In this document: positions 36,026 to 44,673 of the stretch, piece by piece
Layout of the letters: each line of letters begins with the position of its first letter
Numbering within the stretch: the stretch's first letter is position 1
Source: Desulfuromonadaceae bacterium
GTDB lineage: Bacteria; Desulfobacterota; Desulfuromonadia; Geobacterales; Pseudopelobacteraceae
Assembly (NCBI GenBank): GCA_028681335.1
Contig: JAQUIT010000001.1
Location: 124,001 to 188,000, forward strand
Direction: 5' to 3'
DNA length: 64,000 nt
Notes under the pieces: generated by a model
The model's input: only the letters and a program-made list of their open reading frames with translations
What the model was told of the DNA's origin: nothing
Databases searched by the model: none
Translations under genes and position numbers: made by a program

Positions 36026-36748
36026 TCAGAGATGGTAGCGGCCGGTGTTGATGAAGGCGCGCTCGTTTTGCGGGCAGAAGCTGCGGCACGGGTTCTCCTC
36101 CGGTGTGATGGCGGAGTCCCAGATCGTCAGCCTGACCGGCCCCGGTGCGTATTCCGTTTTTGGATCCAGCGGGTGCGGGCAGCTACAGAGCACCACGAGG
36201 GTGTCCATCTCGGCCTGGAGGTCAACATAGCTCCCGGCCGGAGAGTTGCCGCAGACATATGACAGGTTCCCCGCATCATCCGCGGCAACCTTGGTAAAGA
36301 AGTTGACCGTCGCGGTCATGTCGCGCTTGCCCATGCCGTACTTGGCCAGCTCCACCAGCAGCGAGTCGTAGCCGTTGCGGTAAAAGCCGTTGCGGGCCTC
36401 CTGATAGTTCCGCTCGCCGTAGTTGCGCAGGTTGGTGGCTCTGTTGGAGACCCCGCTGATGGTATCGTGCCAGCCGCAGCTGTCGCCAATCACCGAGACC
36501 AGCACGCGTCCCATGTCCGAATGGCAGACGTTACCCAGGCCGATACGGGAGATAAACTGGGCCTTGAGGGTGTCGGACATGTTGTAGCGTTCATGGGTAT
36601 TAAGGGCGTTGTAGAGTAGCGCCGACACATTGGCCCCTCCCTCCAGGTCGGTCAGGCGGAGCGCCGTTCCCCGCTTGAGAATGTGTGAGAAGTTCCAGCC
36701 GCCGGGAAGCAGCTCTTCAAAACGTATCAGATTTGAATCAAGACTCAT
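36026..36748 (-). CDS. cgdA: DUF1989 protein 1 (UAAP1; carboxyguanidine deiminase subunit)
   Basis: 240 residues, paralogous to the next gene: 'LRLTDLEGGANVSALLYNA', 'IGDSCGWHDTISG', 'TATVNFFTKV', 'AGSYVDLQAEMDTLVVLCS', 'CPHPLD'. It has an extra N-terminal 'ELLPGGWNFSHILKRG' and a C-terminal 'PCRSFCPQNERAF' extension compared with its partner, as is normal for the longer subunit. Its ATG overlaps the stop of the NikR-like regulator gene (ATGA), so the regulator and the catabolic genes are translationally coupled. Function as part of CgdAB is by homology and context. Confidence 0.85.
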   Translation of the reverse strand: MSLDSNLIRFEELLPGGWNFSHILKRGTALRLTDLEGGANVSALLYNALNTHERYNMSDTLKAQFISRIGLGNVCHSDMGRVLVSVIGDSCGWHDTISGVSNRATNLRNYGERNYQEARNGFYRNGYDSLLVELAKYGMGKRDMTATVNFFTKVAADDAGNLSYVCGNSPAGSYVDLQAEMDTLVVLCSCPHPLDPKTEYAPGPVRLTIWDSAITPEENPCRSFCPQNERAFINTGRYHL

Positions 36749-37212
36749 GGTGTTGTCTCCTGTTTTAGTTTTTTACGTGCATGGAGCGGCGGCAGTGTTG
36801 ATCCGGTCAGGGCCAGCTTGCCGGTCTCGACCCCTTTGCAGGCCACCAGTTCCTGCACCATCTCCCGCAGGCGGTAGACCGGCCCCTGGACGATGAAGAC
36901 CTCCATGCGGTAGTTGTTCTCCAGCATCACATTGAGGGAGCTGACCACCTCTTTGAGGTAGGCGCGCTGAATCTCCGCGAGGTGCTGCTGGATCTGGTTG
37001 CGCGACTCGTCATAAAAGATGGTGATGCTTCCGGCCATCACCTCCTTCTGATTGATCTTTTCCCGCCGCGAGATAAGTGCGTCCCGCAGCATTTCGGCGA
37101 CGGCGTTGCTCCGGTTCGGGAAGCTGCTGCTGGCCGTGGCCCGGTCCAGCTCTTCCGCCAACCCTTCCGGCAGGGCGATGCAGAGCCGTTTTACCCCCTG
37201 TGATTTCTTCAT
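36745..37212 (-). CDS. NikR-family ribbon-helix-helix regulator lacking the nickel ligands
   Basis: 155 residues. Residues ~5-50 are a ribbon-helix-helix DNA-binding domain ('VKRLCIALPEGLAEELDRA', 'NRSNAVAEMLRDAL'); ~57-136 are the NikR ACT-like domain ('AGSITIFYDESRNQI', 'VFIVQGPVYRLREM', 'KGVETGKLAL'). Aligned with E. coli NikR, the four nickel ligands His76, His87, His89 and Cys95 correspond to Arg83, Asn94, Met96 and Arg102, so high-affinity nickel binding should be absent. The gene lies inside the guanidine/urea operon between the transporter ATPase and the DUF1989 genes, and an operator-like site is 25 bases upstream. It likely senses a pathway compound. The ~20-residue C-terminal tail is basic. 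Confidence 0.85.
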   Translation of the reverse strand: MKKSQGVKRLCIALPEGLAEELDRATASSSFPNRSNAVAEMLRDALISRREKINQKEVMAGSITIFYDESRNQIQQHLAEIQRAYLKEVVSSLNVMLENNYRMEVFIVQGPVYRLREMVQELVACKGVETGKLALTGSTLPPLHARKKLKQETTP

Positions 37213-37236
37213 GGTGTACCCACCCTTTTGTTTTCA

Positions 37237-37266
37237 AGTATGACTAATCAGATAAATCGTAATACT
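37237..37266. promoter_or_regulatory. Operator-like site before the NikR-like regulator gene
   Basis: Contains GTA-NN-ACTAATCA-N8-GTA (GTA at 37238 and 37259) inside an imperfect dyad AGTAT...AATACT. The same arrangement with identical spacing is at 40402-40428 before the transporter operon. Position and repetition suggest autoregulation by the ribbon-helix-helix protein. Confidence 0.5.
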
Positions 37267-37287
37267 CACGGTGAAAAAAAAGCTGTC

Positions 37288-38199
37288 TCAATAGACGTCG
37301 TCACCGATCTGGGTCATCCTGATGATCGGGAGCATCTCCTCGGCTTCGCGCGGTGGGTGAATCAGCTCCTCAAGGCGTTTCTTGGTCGCCAGGAACTCCT
37401 GGGAGAGGAACTGCTCCGGCGAACGGGGGTGCTCAACCGGCACCTCGATGATCTCCTGTATCTCGCCCGGGTTGGCCTTCAATACTACGATCCGGTCCGA
37501 CAGGTAGATCGCCTCGTCCAGGTCGTGGGTGATGAAGATGATGGTCACATCGACGTTCTTCCAGATCTGCAGCAGGTAGGACTGCATCTTGGCCCTTGTC
37601 TGGGCGTCAAGGGCGCCGAACGGTTCATCCATCAGCAGGATGCGCGGCCGGTTGGCCAAGGCGCGGGCAATTGCCACCCGCTGCTTCATGCCGCCGGATA
37701 ATTCGTGGGGATAGGAGTCGGCAAAATCCGTCAGTCCGACCATTTTTATCCAGTCTCTCGCTTCCTGCTCTTTGGTGTTGCCGGTAATGCCGTTTGAGGT
37801 GGCCGATACCTCCAGGCCGAACATGACGTTTTTCAGTACCGTCAGCCAGGGGAAGAGGGTGTAACCCTGGAACACCATGCCCCGCTCCGGACCGGGACCG
37901 TTTACTTCGCGGTCGTCAAGCAGGATCTCTCCCGCGCTGAGCTCTTCCAGCCCGGCAAGAATGCGGATCAGGGTCGATTTGCCGCAGCCGGACGGACCGA
38001 TGATGCTGACGAACTCGCGGCGGTGAACTTCGAACGAAACCTGTTTCAAGGCCTGTACTGCGCCCTTGACGCTGTCAAAGGTCTTGCCGAGGTTGTTTAC
38101 CCGCAACACCACGGGGCGTTCGCTGATGCTCCGGAAGCGTGCCCGGACATCGGGTGTCTGCTCCAGGTAGCTCGGGAGGGTTACGTCGTGGGTGGTCAT
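37288..38199 (-). CDS. ABC transporter ATPase of the guanidine/urea operon
   Basis: 303 residues from ATG 38199, which overlaps the permease stop (ATGA). Walker A 'GPSGCGKST', signature '[15 protein letters not shown]', Walker B '[12 protein letters not shown]' and the His-switch 'ITHDLDEA' are complete. It belongs to the nitrate/taurine/urea-carboxylase-associated ATPase group, with a ~35-residue extension before the core and a ~45-residue C-terminal extension. It energises import with the neighbouring permease and binding protein. Confidence 0.92.
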   Translation of the reverse strand: MTTHDVTLPSYLEQTPDVRARFRSISERPVVLRVNNLGKTFDSVKGAVQALKQVSFEVHRREFVSIIGPSGCGKSTLIRILAGLEELSAGEILLDDREVNGPGPERGMVFQGYTLFPWLTVLKNVMFGLEVSATSNGITGNTKEQEARDWIKMVGLTDFADSYPHELSGGMKQRVAIARALANRPRILLMDEPFGALDAQTRAKMQSYLLQIWKNVDVTIIFITHDLDEAIYLSDRIVVLKANPGEIQEIIEVPVEHPRSPEQFLSQEFLATKKRLEELIHPPREAEEMLPIIRMTQIGDDVY

Positions 38200-39230
38200 G
38201 GCGCCTCCTGCGAAAGTTTCGGCTTGACCCTGGACGATGCGGCATAAGCGGCACTCAGGCGTGACAGCACGCTCTTCTTCTTGCTTTTCCAGGTGAAGAG
38301 CTGCGACCCGATCCACGCCAGGGCCAAATCGGTTGTCAGGCCGATGATGCCGATCATGATGATGGCGGCGTAGACGTTGTCATAGATGCGGTACTTGGCC
38401 TGCTGGTTGATGAACCAGGTGATGCCGGTACTGTTGCCGACCACTTCCGCCACGATCAGGTAGGTCCATGCCCATCCCAGCAGGATGCGCATGTCCCGGT
38501 AGACATCGGGCAGGATGCCCGGGATAACCACCCGAGAAAACAGTTTGATCCCCCTGGCCCCCAGGGTCTGGGCGGCCTCCAGCAGGGCCGGGTCGAGCCG
38601 CTGGGTGGTGTTGGCGATCATCAGCACCTGCTGAAAAAAGGTGCCGATGACGATGATTGCCACCTTGGGGCCGTCATAGATGCCGAGCACCGCCACCGCC
38701 AGCGCTGCGAAAGCCGGTGCCGGCAGGTAGCGGAAGAATTCCACAAACGGCTCGGTCAGGTAGGCGAAGAAACGGTAGGTACCGCAGAGGATGCCGAGCG
38801 GCACGGCGACCACCGAGGAGATCAGAAACCCCCAGAGGATAACCGTGATGCTGTGCCAGAGGCTCTGGTGGAGCCACGGCTCGTCCGGGAGCCGGGGCGG
38901 TGTGACAAAAGCCTTGTAGAAGCTGGCCGCAACCTCATGGGGTGCCGGCAGATAGACCGGGTTCGCCGGCACCCCCTGGGCTGGTTTGCGGTGCTGTTCG
39001 ACGGCCTTGGCATTCTCCCGGTAGAACGCTTCTTTCTTAATCATTGAATCGACTTTGAAATGGGCGATATCTCCCGGGTCGGATACGATTACCATCGGAT
39101 GCCATACCAGCGGGCAATAACTGATGATGGACCAGAGCAGGAGCGGAATGATGAAGGAGAAGACCTGGAGCACCCTGCGGCGCCCGTGGTCAAGCTCTTT
39201 CCAGATGATAAAGTATCGTGTGCGTGCCAT
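38196..39230 (-). CDS. ABC transporter permease of the guanidine/urea operon
   Basis: 344 residues. An N-terminal helix (~25-43), a ~75-residue periplasmic-side region rich in charged residues, then a BPD_transp_1 domain with five to six helices and the EAA loop '[18 protein letters not shown]' followed by 'PGILPDV'. This long N-terminal region is typical of the permease found with urea-carboxylase clusters rather than of TauC/SsuC. It lies 19 bases after the binding-protein gene and its stop overlaps the ATPase start. Confidence 0.9.
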   Translation of the reverse strand: MARTRYFIIWKELDHGRRRVLQVFSFIIPLLLWSIISYCPLVWHPMVIVSDPGDIAHFKVDSMIKKEAFYRENAKAVEQHRKPAQGVPANPVYLPAPHEVAASFYKAFVTPPRLPDEPWLHQSLWHSITVILWGFLISSVVAVPLGILCGTYRFFAYLTEPFVEFFRYLPAPAFAALAVAVLGIYDGPKVAIIVIGTFFQQVLMIANTTQRLDPALLEAAQTLGARGIKLFSRVVIPGILPDVYRDMRILLGWAWTYLIVAEVVGNSTGITWFINQQAKYRIYDNVYAAIIMIGIIGLTTDLALAWIGSQLFTWKSKKKSVLSRLSAAYAASSRVKPKLSQEAP

Positions 39231-39249
39231 GGCGTGTCCTTATGCGTAC

Positions 39250-40275
39250 CTACTTCAGGTTGTTGACAAAAGAAGCGTCGATGTAGTCATCAGGGTTCTG
39301 TGACTTGCTATACACCTTGTTCGCCACGTTGAAGTCGTCGGCATTCTTGCTGGAACCGTACAGGGACTTCAGGCTGTCACCCTTCTTGAAAACCTCCTGT
39401 CCTTCGGCGAGGGAGAGGAAGCGGGTGCCTTTCATGTAGGTGGCATACTCGGCGGCGGGTACATTGACGCGTGCCGACATGATGTTGAGGATCTCTTTCT
39501 CGTTGGCCGGGTTCTTCATGTAATCCATGATTTTGTACCAAACCGTGACGACCTTCTGCCAATCTTCCCTGCGGTCGGCCAGGCTTTGCGGATCTACGAC
39601 GAGAGCGTCATAGATCAGTCCGGGGGCGTCGGCGCTGGTGTAGATCGCTTTGGCACCGTTCAGCGCCTTGAGCGATTGTCCGGAGTTGGGCTGCCAGGCG
39701 GCGATGGCGTCAACGTCGCCGGAAGCCAGCGTCTGTGCGGTTTGGTGGGTTGGCGTGTTGATCAGTTTCACATCTTCAGGCTTCATGCCGTTCTGTTTGA
39801 GAGCGTTGTTCAGCATCAGGTGTTCCAGCAGGCCGACCTCCAGGGCCACCTTCTTCCCTTTCAAATCCTTGATGGATTTGATACCGGGGCGGGCGACGAT
39901 CATGTCGTTGCCGTTACTGTAGTCGTTGATCAGGATCATCATCCCTTTTTTGCCGTTGGCACCGTTCACCAGCGTGTCGCCGTTGGACATCGCCACCGCA
40001 TCGACCTTGCCGGCAACAAAGGCGTCCATGGACGGGGCGTACTCAAACCACTGGAATTGGACATCGACACCGGCTTCCTTGAAGAACCCTTTTTGGATGC
40101 CGATTTCCCAGGCGACCCAGCCCGGCCAGTCACTGTAGGCAATTTTCAGCGGACCTTTTGCCTGAACCGCAGGTTTGGCCGGAGCCTCTTCCTTGTTCCC
40201 CGGCTTACAGGCCGAAAGCGCCAGAACAGATACCGCAACCGCCATCATCACACTTAGATACCGCTTGATTCCCAT
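39250..40275 (-). CDS. Substrate-binding lipoprotein of the guanidine/urea ABC transporter
   Basis: 341 residues from ATG 40275 (GGAGGAAG upstream). The signal ends in the lipobox 'LSAC', so the mature protein is lipid-anchored, with '[13 protein letters not shown]' as a flexible tether. The body is a NMT1/TauA-like fold: '[15 protein letters not shown]', '[19 protein letters not shown]', '[18 protein letters not shown]', '[16 protein letters not shown]'. It matches the binding protein of urea-carboxylase-region transporters. It is the first gene of the operon, behind a leader with an intrinsic terminator. Ligand (guanidine, urea or a derivative) is inferred from the enzymes encoded downstream. 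Confidence 0.88.
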   Translation of the reverse strand: MGIKRYLSVMMAVAVSVLALSACKPGNKEEAPAKPAVQAKGPLKIAYSDWPGWVAWEIGIQKGFFKEAGVDVQFQWFEYAPSMDAFVAGKVDAVAMSNGDTLVNGANGKKGMMILINDYSNGNDMIVARPGIKSIKDLKGKKVALEVGLLEHLMLNNALKQNGMKPEDVKLINTPTHQTAQTLASGDVDAIAAWQPNSGQSLKALNGAKAIYTSADAPGLIYDALVVDPQSLADRREDWQKVVTVWYKIMDYMKNPANEKEILNIMSARVNVPAAEYATYMKGTRFLSLAEGQEVFKKGDSLKSLYGSSKNADDFNVANKVYSKSQNPDDYIDASFVNNLK

Positions 40276-40326
40276 AACTTCCTCCGTTTGTTGCAGATTG
40301 TTTTGATCAACAAGATGGCCGGCGAC

Positions 40327-40363
40327 AAAAAAGAAAAGGCGACGGCTTGCGCCGGTCGCCTTT
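40327..40363 (-). terminator. Intrinsic terminator in the leader of the guanidine/urea operon
   Basis: On the minus strand AAAGGCGAC(C)GGC pairs with GCCGTCGCCTTT over a GCAA loop, and TTTCTTTTTT follows. It ends ~50 bases before the binding-protein start and therefore interrupts the leader, as an attenuator would. The bases just upstream include GCC-ACGAGGT, discussed in the findings as a possible guanidine-III-like element. Confidence 0.8.
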
Positions 40364-40401
40364 GACCTCGTGGCTGCAGGGGAAGCAAACGTCATGCCAG
40401 C

Positions 40402-40428
40402 GTAATACTAATCATAAATATAGTATGA
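40402..40428. promoter_or_regulatory. Operator-like site before the guanidine/urea transporter genes
   Basis: GTA-NN-ACTAATCA-N8-GTA, with GTA at 40402 and 40423, the same spacing as the site at 37238-37261. It is embedded in a dyad ATACTA...TAGTAT and overlaps an AT-rich stretch that could be the -10 region, so binding of a repressor here would block transcription. Confidence 0.5.
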
Positions 40429-40683
40429 ATCCGCAAGTAAATGTTGTGACATAGCGGGTGGTTACGAGATGGAGTGTCGAGGAGGTGGCCGGTGTGGCCA
40501 CGCTGACATACGGTGATAAGATGTGAATTAATTGTGCAGGGTGACCAAAAAATCGACAGGCAGGTGTGCGGTTTTATTTTCTCTTGCGACGTTGTGATTT
40601 GTATAATGCGGTAAGTAGTGTCACCGTCGGCAGGAGCACTTTCTCTGGCAAAATAGAGATGCTCTGGTTATAAGCCGGCTCAG

Positions 40684-41901
40684 TCAACGGGGTGTGGCCA
40701 TCATGACGCACCAGCCAACTATTCCGCAGGCAGCCATGGTGGCGATCATCGGCACAGCGGTACCGTTATGGAACATTCCCACAAATGCCCCCGCGCTTGC
40801 CCCAAGTGTATACTGGATTGCTCCCAGAAGTGCGGACGCGCTCCCTGCTGCTCTGCCGAAGGGGGCCAAGGCAAGTGCAGTTATGTTTGGATAGAGAAAT
40901 CCGGTCGTTGACAGGCAGACAAAGAGGAGTGCGGCCTGAGTCGCAAATCCGCCAATTCCCGTCGTTATCGCCGCCGTAAGCAGGAGGGCGGAGAGTACAT
41001 TGACGCTCAGTGCCCTGTTGAGAATCTGCCCGGCGCTCAAATGTCGCAGCAGTTTCCGGTTTATCTGTGACGCACCGATAAGGCCGCAGGCGTTTACACC
41101 GAAGTAGAGGCCGAAATTCTGTGGTGACACACCGTGCAACTCGATAAAAAGGAACGGCGCACCAGAAATATACGCAAAGTTGATGCCTGCAACGCAGCCA
41201 AGTGCAATGGCGTAAAAAACATAGCGGCGGTTGTGGAGAAGCTGTCGGTAAATTGCGATCATACCGGTAAAATTATGGCGGATTCGTTGTCCTGCCGGAA
41301 GAGATTCCGGGAGGCTGACTGCCGTCGCAACAAGAGAAAACAGCCCGAATAGTCCAAGGAACACAAAGATGCCGCGCCATCCTGTGATGAGCAGGAGCTG
41401 TCCACCAGCCATAGGTGCAAGTATCGGTGCTGCTCCCATTATCAGCATGAGCAGCGAATACATCCTTGCGGCTTCAGTCGTGTCGTAGAGGTCACGTACC
41501 ACAGCACGTGAAATCACCATGCCGGCTCCCCCTCCCAGCGCCATCACCACACGCCAGAACAGAAGCCCCTCTCCTGTCTGGACACAGGCGCATCCCACCG
41601 CAGAAGCAACGTACAGGGCCAAACCCCAGAGAAGTGGCCTGCGCCGGCCGTAGCGGTCGGCAAGGGGGCCGTAAAACAGCTGCCCTACCGCCGAACCGAA
41701 CAGAAAAGCAGCAATGGAGAGCTGTACCGTACCGAGCGGCACCCTGAGATCCGTTGCAATCTGGGGGAAAGCAGGAAGATACATGTCGATCGATATGGCG
41801 CCGAACGCGGTCAATGCCCCTAATACCAACACCATACGCATTAACTGACTGCGGGACATGTCGGTCTGCTTGATGGCGCTGTTACTTTTAATACTCTTCA
41901 T
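40684..41901 (-). CDS. Bcr/CflA-family multidrug exporter (major facilitator superfamily)
   Basis: About 405 residues from the ATG at 41901; the ribosome site is close (GGAG three to four bases away), so the start is uncertain. Twelve predicted helices. Family motifs are 'GAISIDMYLPAFPQIATDL' near the N-terminus, loop 2-3 'GQLFYGPLADRYGRRRPL', and 'GGGAGMVISRAVVRDLYD' in helix 5. Such proteins export drugs such as bicyclomycin or chloramphenicol using the proton gradient. It runs in the same direction as the transporter operon but the 408-base gap with its own regulatory elements makes it a separate unit. Confidence 0.88.
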   Translation of the reverse strand: MKSIKSNSAIKQTDMSRSQLMRMVLVLGALTAFGAISIDMYLPAFPQIATDLRVPLGTVQLSIAAFLFGSAVGQLFYGPLADRYGRRRPLLWGLALYVASAVGCACVQTGEGLLFWRVVMALGGGAGMVISRAVVRDLYDTTEAARMYSLLMLIMGAAPILAPMAGGQLLLITGWRGIFVFLGLFGLFSLVATAVSLPESLPAGQRIRHNFTGMIAIYRQLLHNRRYVFYAIALGCVAGINFAYISGAPFLFIELHGVSPQNFGLYFGVNACGLIGASQINRKLLRHLSAGQILNRALSVNVLSALLLTAAITTGIGGFATQAALLFVCLSTTGFLYPNITALALAPFGRAAGSASALLGAIQYTLGASAGAFVGMFHNGTAVPMIATMAACGIVGWCVMMATPR

Positions 41902-41968
41902 AGGCTCCGGCTTTTTTATCTGGCACGTAGTTTTGGTCAGTAATGTCCGGCTTAGTGCTTGCATTTAG

Positions 41969-41997
41969 CCTCCCCTCCCTTGACGGGAGGGGGATTT
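41969..41997. repeat. Short GC-rich dyad, possible partial copy of the palindromic repeat
   Basis: CCCCTCCC-TTGAC-GGGAGGGG resembles one arm of the repeats at 12007-12081 and 29872-29945 (CCTCCCCTTGTCAAGGGAGG). Only one arm-sized unit is present. It lies just upstream of the exporter gene and could equally be an unrelated hairpin. Confidence 0.4.
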
Positions 41998-42069
41998 TAA
42001 GGCAACCGCAAAAACCAAACCGGGCAATGCTGAGTTTTGGTGTAAAACCTTTTTAAGGTTTTGTGATCA

Positions 42070-42849
42070 TCAGCCTACCTGTACTGCAAGCATCGACATT
42101 GATCCGCCATCGAACCCTTCAACAGGGAAACTAACCTGTTCGCCTTCTTTGCGCAGCCCAAGAACGTAGAGTAACGGCAGGAAATGGTCCGGCGTCGGGA
42201 CCGAGAGCAGAGCATCCTCGCCAAGCGCTTCATAGGCGATCACGCTGGCATCCTCGCCAGTACGCATGAATTCCCGCATCCTGCTTTCAAAGCGCACGGC
42301 CCAGTCAAAGGGTTGAGCTGAGCTGTTTTCCCATAGATAGGCGCGAAGGTTGTGAACGATATTGCCGCTGCCGATCACAAGAATCCCCTCATCTCTCAGC
42401 GAGGTCAGTCGCCTGCCCAGCTCGTAATGGAATGAAGGCGGTTTGGTCCTGTCTATACTGAGTTGGATGACCGGTATATCTGCCATGGGAAAGAGATGCC
42501 GCAACACCGTCCACGTCCCGTGGTCCAGTCCCCAACTGTCATCACGTTCTACTGATAGCGGGGAAAGCCGCTTTTTGACCTGCTCTGCAAGCTCCGGGCT
42601 ACCTTTGGCGGGATACTGTACTTCGTGCAGTTCTTTCGGGAAACCGCCAAAATCATGAATCGTGCGTGGTGAAGCGGCTGTTGTAACAGCCGAACCTGAT
42701 ATGTACCAGTGTGCTGAGACGGCAAGCACCGCTTTTGGATGAGGGATGGTCCTGCCAATTTCTGCCCAGGCTTCTGTGTAGATATTCCTCGACAACGTTA
42801 CCATCGGACTGCCATGTCCGATAAAGATCGCCGGCATTGGAGTATTCAT
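42070..42849 (-). CDS. DODA-type extradiol dioxygenase family protein (YgiD-like)
   Basis: 259 residues from ATG 42849, with AGGAGG nine bases upstream. The N-terminus 'MPAIFIGHGSPMVTL' and the segments 'AVLAVSAHWYISGSAV', 'DHGTWTVLRHLFP' and 'IVIGSGNIVHNLR' (here 'VIGSGNIVHNLR') are the LigB-like metal-binding regions; the conserved His residues for a non-haem metal are present. Relatives include plant DOPA dioxygenase and E. coli YgiD. The true substrate in this organism is unknown. An AAAACCTT/AAGGTTTT dyad follows its stop. Confidence 0.88.
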   Translation of the reverse strand: MNTPMPAIFIGHGSPMVTLSRNIYTEAWAEIGRTIPHPKAVLAVSAHWYISGSAVTTAASPRTIHDFGGFPKELHEVQYPAKGSPELAEQVKKRLSPLSVERDDSWGLDHGTWTVLRHLFPMADIPVIQLSIDRTKPPSFHYELGRRLTSLRDEGILVIGSGNIVHNLRAYLWENSSAQPFDWAVRFESRMREFMRTGEDASVIAYEALGEDALLSVPTPDHFLPLLYVLGLRKEGEQVSFPVEGFDGGSMSMLAVQVG

Positions 42850-43034
42850 TGAACGGGTGCCTCCTGAACCGATTGGGTTAATTGGTACGGCATCGCCACG
42901 TGACAGCCACTCAGAGGCCATGCTCAGTTGTAATAGTGAGCAAAAATGCCATGGGCTGCAACATGTAATCAAATATTGCAGCCCATGGTGCGGATACTTT
43001 TATTGTGGTGTTCTGTTAAAGCAGTTTTGTACCA

Positions 43035-43634
43035 CTATTTGGGCTGTGATTTGACCATCTCAATTTCCAGGGTGATGGTTATCTCGTCACCAACGACAAC
43101 TCCGCCGGTTTCAAGGGCTGCATTCCATACCAGGCCGTAGTCGCTGCGATTGATCTTGGTCGTGGCGGTAGCGCCTTTCCTGATATTGCCCCACGGGTCT
43201 TTGCTCTCTTTGGTCGGTCCTTCAACGTTAAGTACGACCGATCTGGTAATTCCGTGCAAAGTCAGGTCGCCGGTAACTTTCAATTTGTTCCCGCCCGCCT
43301 TTGCCACCTTTTTAGAAACAAAGGTCATTGCCGGATATTTGGCAACATCAAAGAAATCAGCGCTGCGCAGATGTTCGTCACGCTTCTGGACATTGGTATT
43401 GATTGAATTGGTGTCAATACTGACCTGTACCCTTGATTTAGTAATGTTCTTGTCGTCGATATCAACGGTGCCGCTGTACTTCTCAAAACGTCCACTTACA
43501 TTGGATATCATCAAGTGTCGGACTTTAAAGCCGACGTTTGAATGATCCGGGTCAATGTTCCACGTTGTAGCAAATGAAAGCGCCGGCAGCGCAAGTGTCA
43601 AGCATACTGCAATGATTTTGATAAAATATTTCAT
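43035..43634 (-). CDS. YceI-family periplasmic polyisoprenoid-binding protein
   Basis: 199 residues from ATG 43634 (GAGGAAG upstream). A signal peptide ('IIAVCLTLALPALSFA') precedes a lipocalin-like YceI barrel: 'WNIDPDHSNVGFKVRHL', 'VSGRFEKYSGTVDIDD', 'DEHLRSADFFDVAKYP', 'LTLHGITRSV', 'RSDYGLVWNAALETGG'. YceI proteins bind isoprenoid quinone-like molecules in the periplasm and are often induced by stress. It lies between the dioxygenase gene and a leftward AraC regulator, which may control it, although the 154-base gap suggests its own promoter. Confidence 0.92.
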   Translation of the reverse strand: MKYFIKIIAVCLTLALPALSFATTWNIDPDHSNVGFKVRHLMISNVSGRFEKYSGTVDIDDKNITKSRVQVSIDTNSINTNVQKRDEHLRSADFFDVAKYPAMTFVSKKVAKAGGNKLKVTGDLTLHGITRSVVLNVEGPTKESKDPWGNIRKGATATTKINRSDYGLVWNAALETGGVVVGDEITITLEIEMVKSQPK

Positions 43635-43788
43635 GATTTGTACTTCCTCTCTTTGTTGGAATATGGTCTTTCTGTTCAGACCACTCTGCAAGCTGATATA
43701 TGGTGCAGTATGCACGCAACAGGACAAAATTGATCTTGTTATGTGTGTTATATACCGTATCTAAAAGCAAGCGGTAACAATTGCAGGA

Positions 43789-44673
43789 TTATAATTGGTA
43801 ATTTTGTGCGGAACTGCTAATTGGTTTGAAGTCGGAAGGTGTTTTGCCGGTAAGTTTTTTGAATACTTTTGTGAAATAGGAGTGTTCTTCGAATCCAAGT
43901 TCAAAGGCGATTTCCTTGATCGTGAGGTTTGAAAAGAGGAGGAGTCTTTTCGCTTCTACAATCAGGCGCCCGTCAATGACATCAGAAGTGTATTCCCCTG
44001 TATAGAGTTTGACCACGTCGCCCAATCTGCGCGGCGAAAGTCCCAGCTCAGAGGCATAAAAGCTGACAGCGTGTTCGGATTTGAATTTTTGCTCGATGAG
44101 GGTGTTGAAGCGGTTCCAGATGCACAGGGTAAGGGTAAAATCCTGAGGTACCACCCTTGAATACTGCAAGCGGAGTTCTTCGAGTTTTGCAATAAAAGCA
44201 GCAAGCAGGTACCTGAGAGCTTGAAGGTGATAGGGGTCGGCACGCTTGCATTCGGAAGACATCAAGGAAAAATATGCTTCTATGCCGGCAGGCTGCTCAT
44301 CGCTCAAGTGCAGCGCAGTATGTCCGCTGAATTGAGAGAATAAGAGGTGCGACTGATTAAGAAGAAACTCATCCTTGAATCTGATGACACACCCGAGACA
44401 GTCCCGGGATGGCACAAAGCGGTGAATGCGCCCTTTCGGAACAATAAGCAGAGTATGCGAGGGATATGTAACTATTTCTCCATCGAGGAGCTGTTCTGCA
44501 GAACCTTGCCGCACCCAGATAATTTCCTGATATGAATGGCGGTGTGGCGATTTGAGGTCGATGTTTTCCTCCGTAACCACGTCCTTGTTTAACTCAAAAA
44601 AAAGGAACTGGTCAGGGATTTCATCTGAACCAATGATAACTTGTGGATCATATTTACCGGTCGCACGATACAT
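43789..44673 (-). CDS. AraC-family transcriptional regulator
   Basis: 294 residues. Residues ~35-110 form a cupin-like ligand domain ('SPHRHSYQEIIWVRQGSAE', 'TLLIVPKGRIHRF'); ~190-285 hold the two helix-turn-helix units of AraC proteins, with 'ASELGLSPRRLGDVVKLYTG' and 'IKEIAFELGFEEHSYFTKVF' and the C-terminal 'KLTGKTPSDF'. It is divergent from the peroxiredoxin gene (201 bases apart) and upstream of yceI, so it is a candidate regulator of one or both, perhaps in response to oxidative or chemical stress. The inducer is unknown. Confidence 0.9.
   Translation of the reverse strand: MYRATGKYDPQVIIGSDEIPDQFLFFELNKDVVTEENIDLKSPHRHSYQEIIWVRQGSAEQLLDGEIVTYPSHTLLIVPKGRIHRFVPSRDCLGCVIRFKDEFLLNQSHLLFSQFSGHTALHLSDEQPAGIEAYFSLMSSECKRADPYHLQALRYLLAAFIAKLEELRLQYSRVVPQDFTLTLCIWNRFNTLIEQKFKSEHAVSFYASELGLSPRRLGDVVKLYTGEYTSDVIDGRLIVEAKRLLLFSNLTIKEIAFELGFEEHSYFTKVFKKLTGKTPSDFKPISSSAQNYQL

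Larger units (their letters stand above)
40276..40683. other. Leader and promoter region of the guanidine/urea operon
   Basis: 408 bases without a gene. In minus-strand order it holds a dyad just after the exporter gene (near 40628-40665), a small GTGGCC/GGCCAC palindrome near 40485-40502, the operator-like site 40402-40428, and the leader terminator 40327-40363. I do not recognise a guanidine-I or guanidine-II riboswitch. Confidence 0.65.

Noticed and set aside
40276..40440. Guanidine-I (ykkC) or guanidine-II (mini-ykkC) riboswitch
   Set aside because: The conserved ykkC core and the paired ACGR hairpin loops of mini-ykkC are not present; only one ACGA occurs and its flanks pair poorly.
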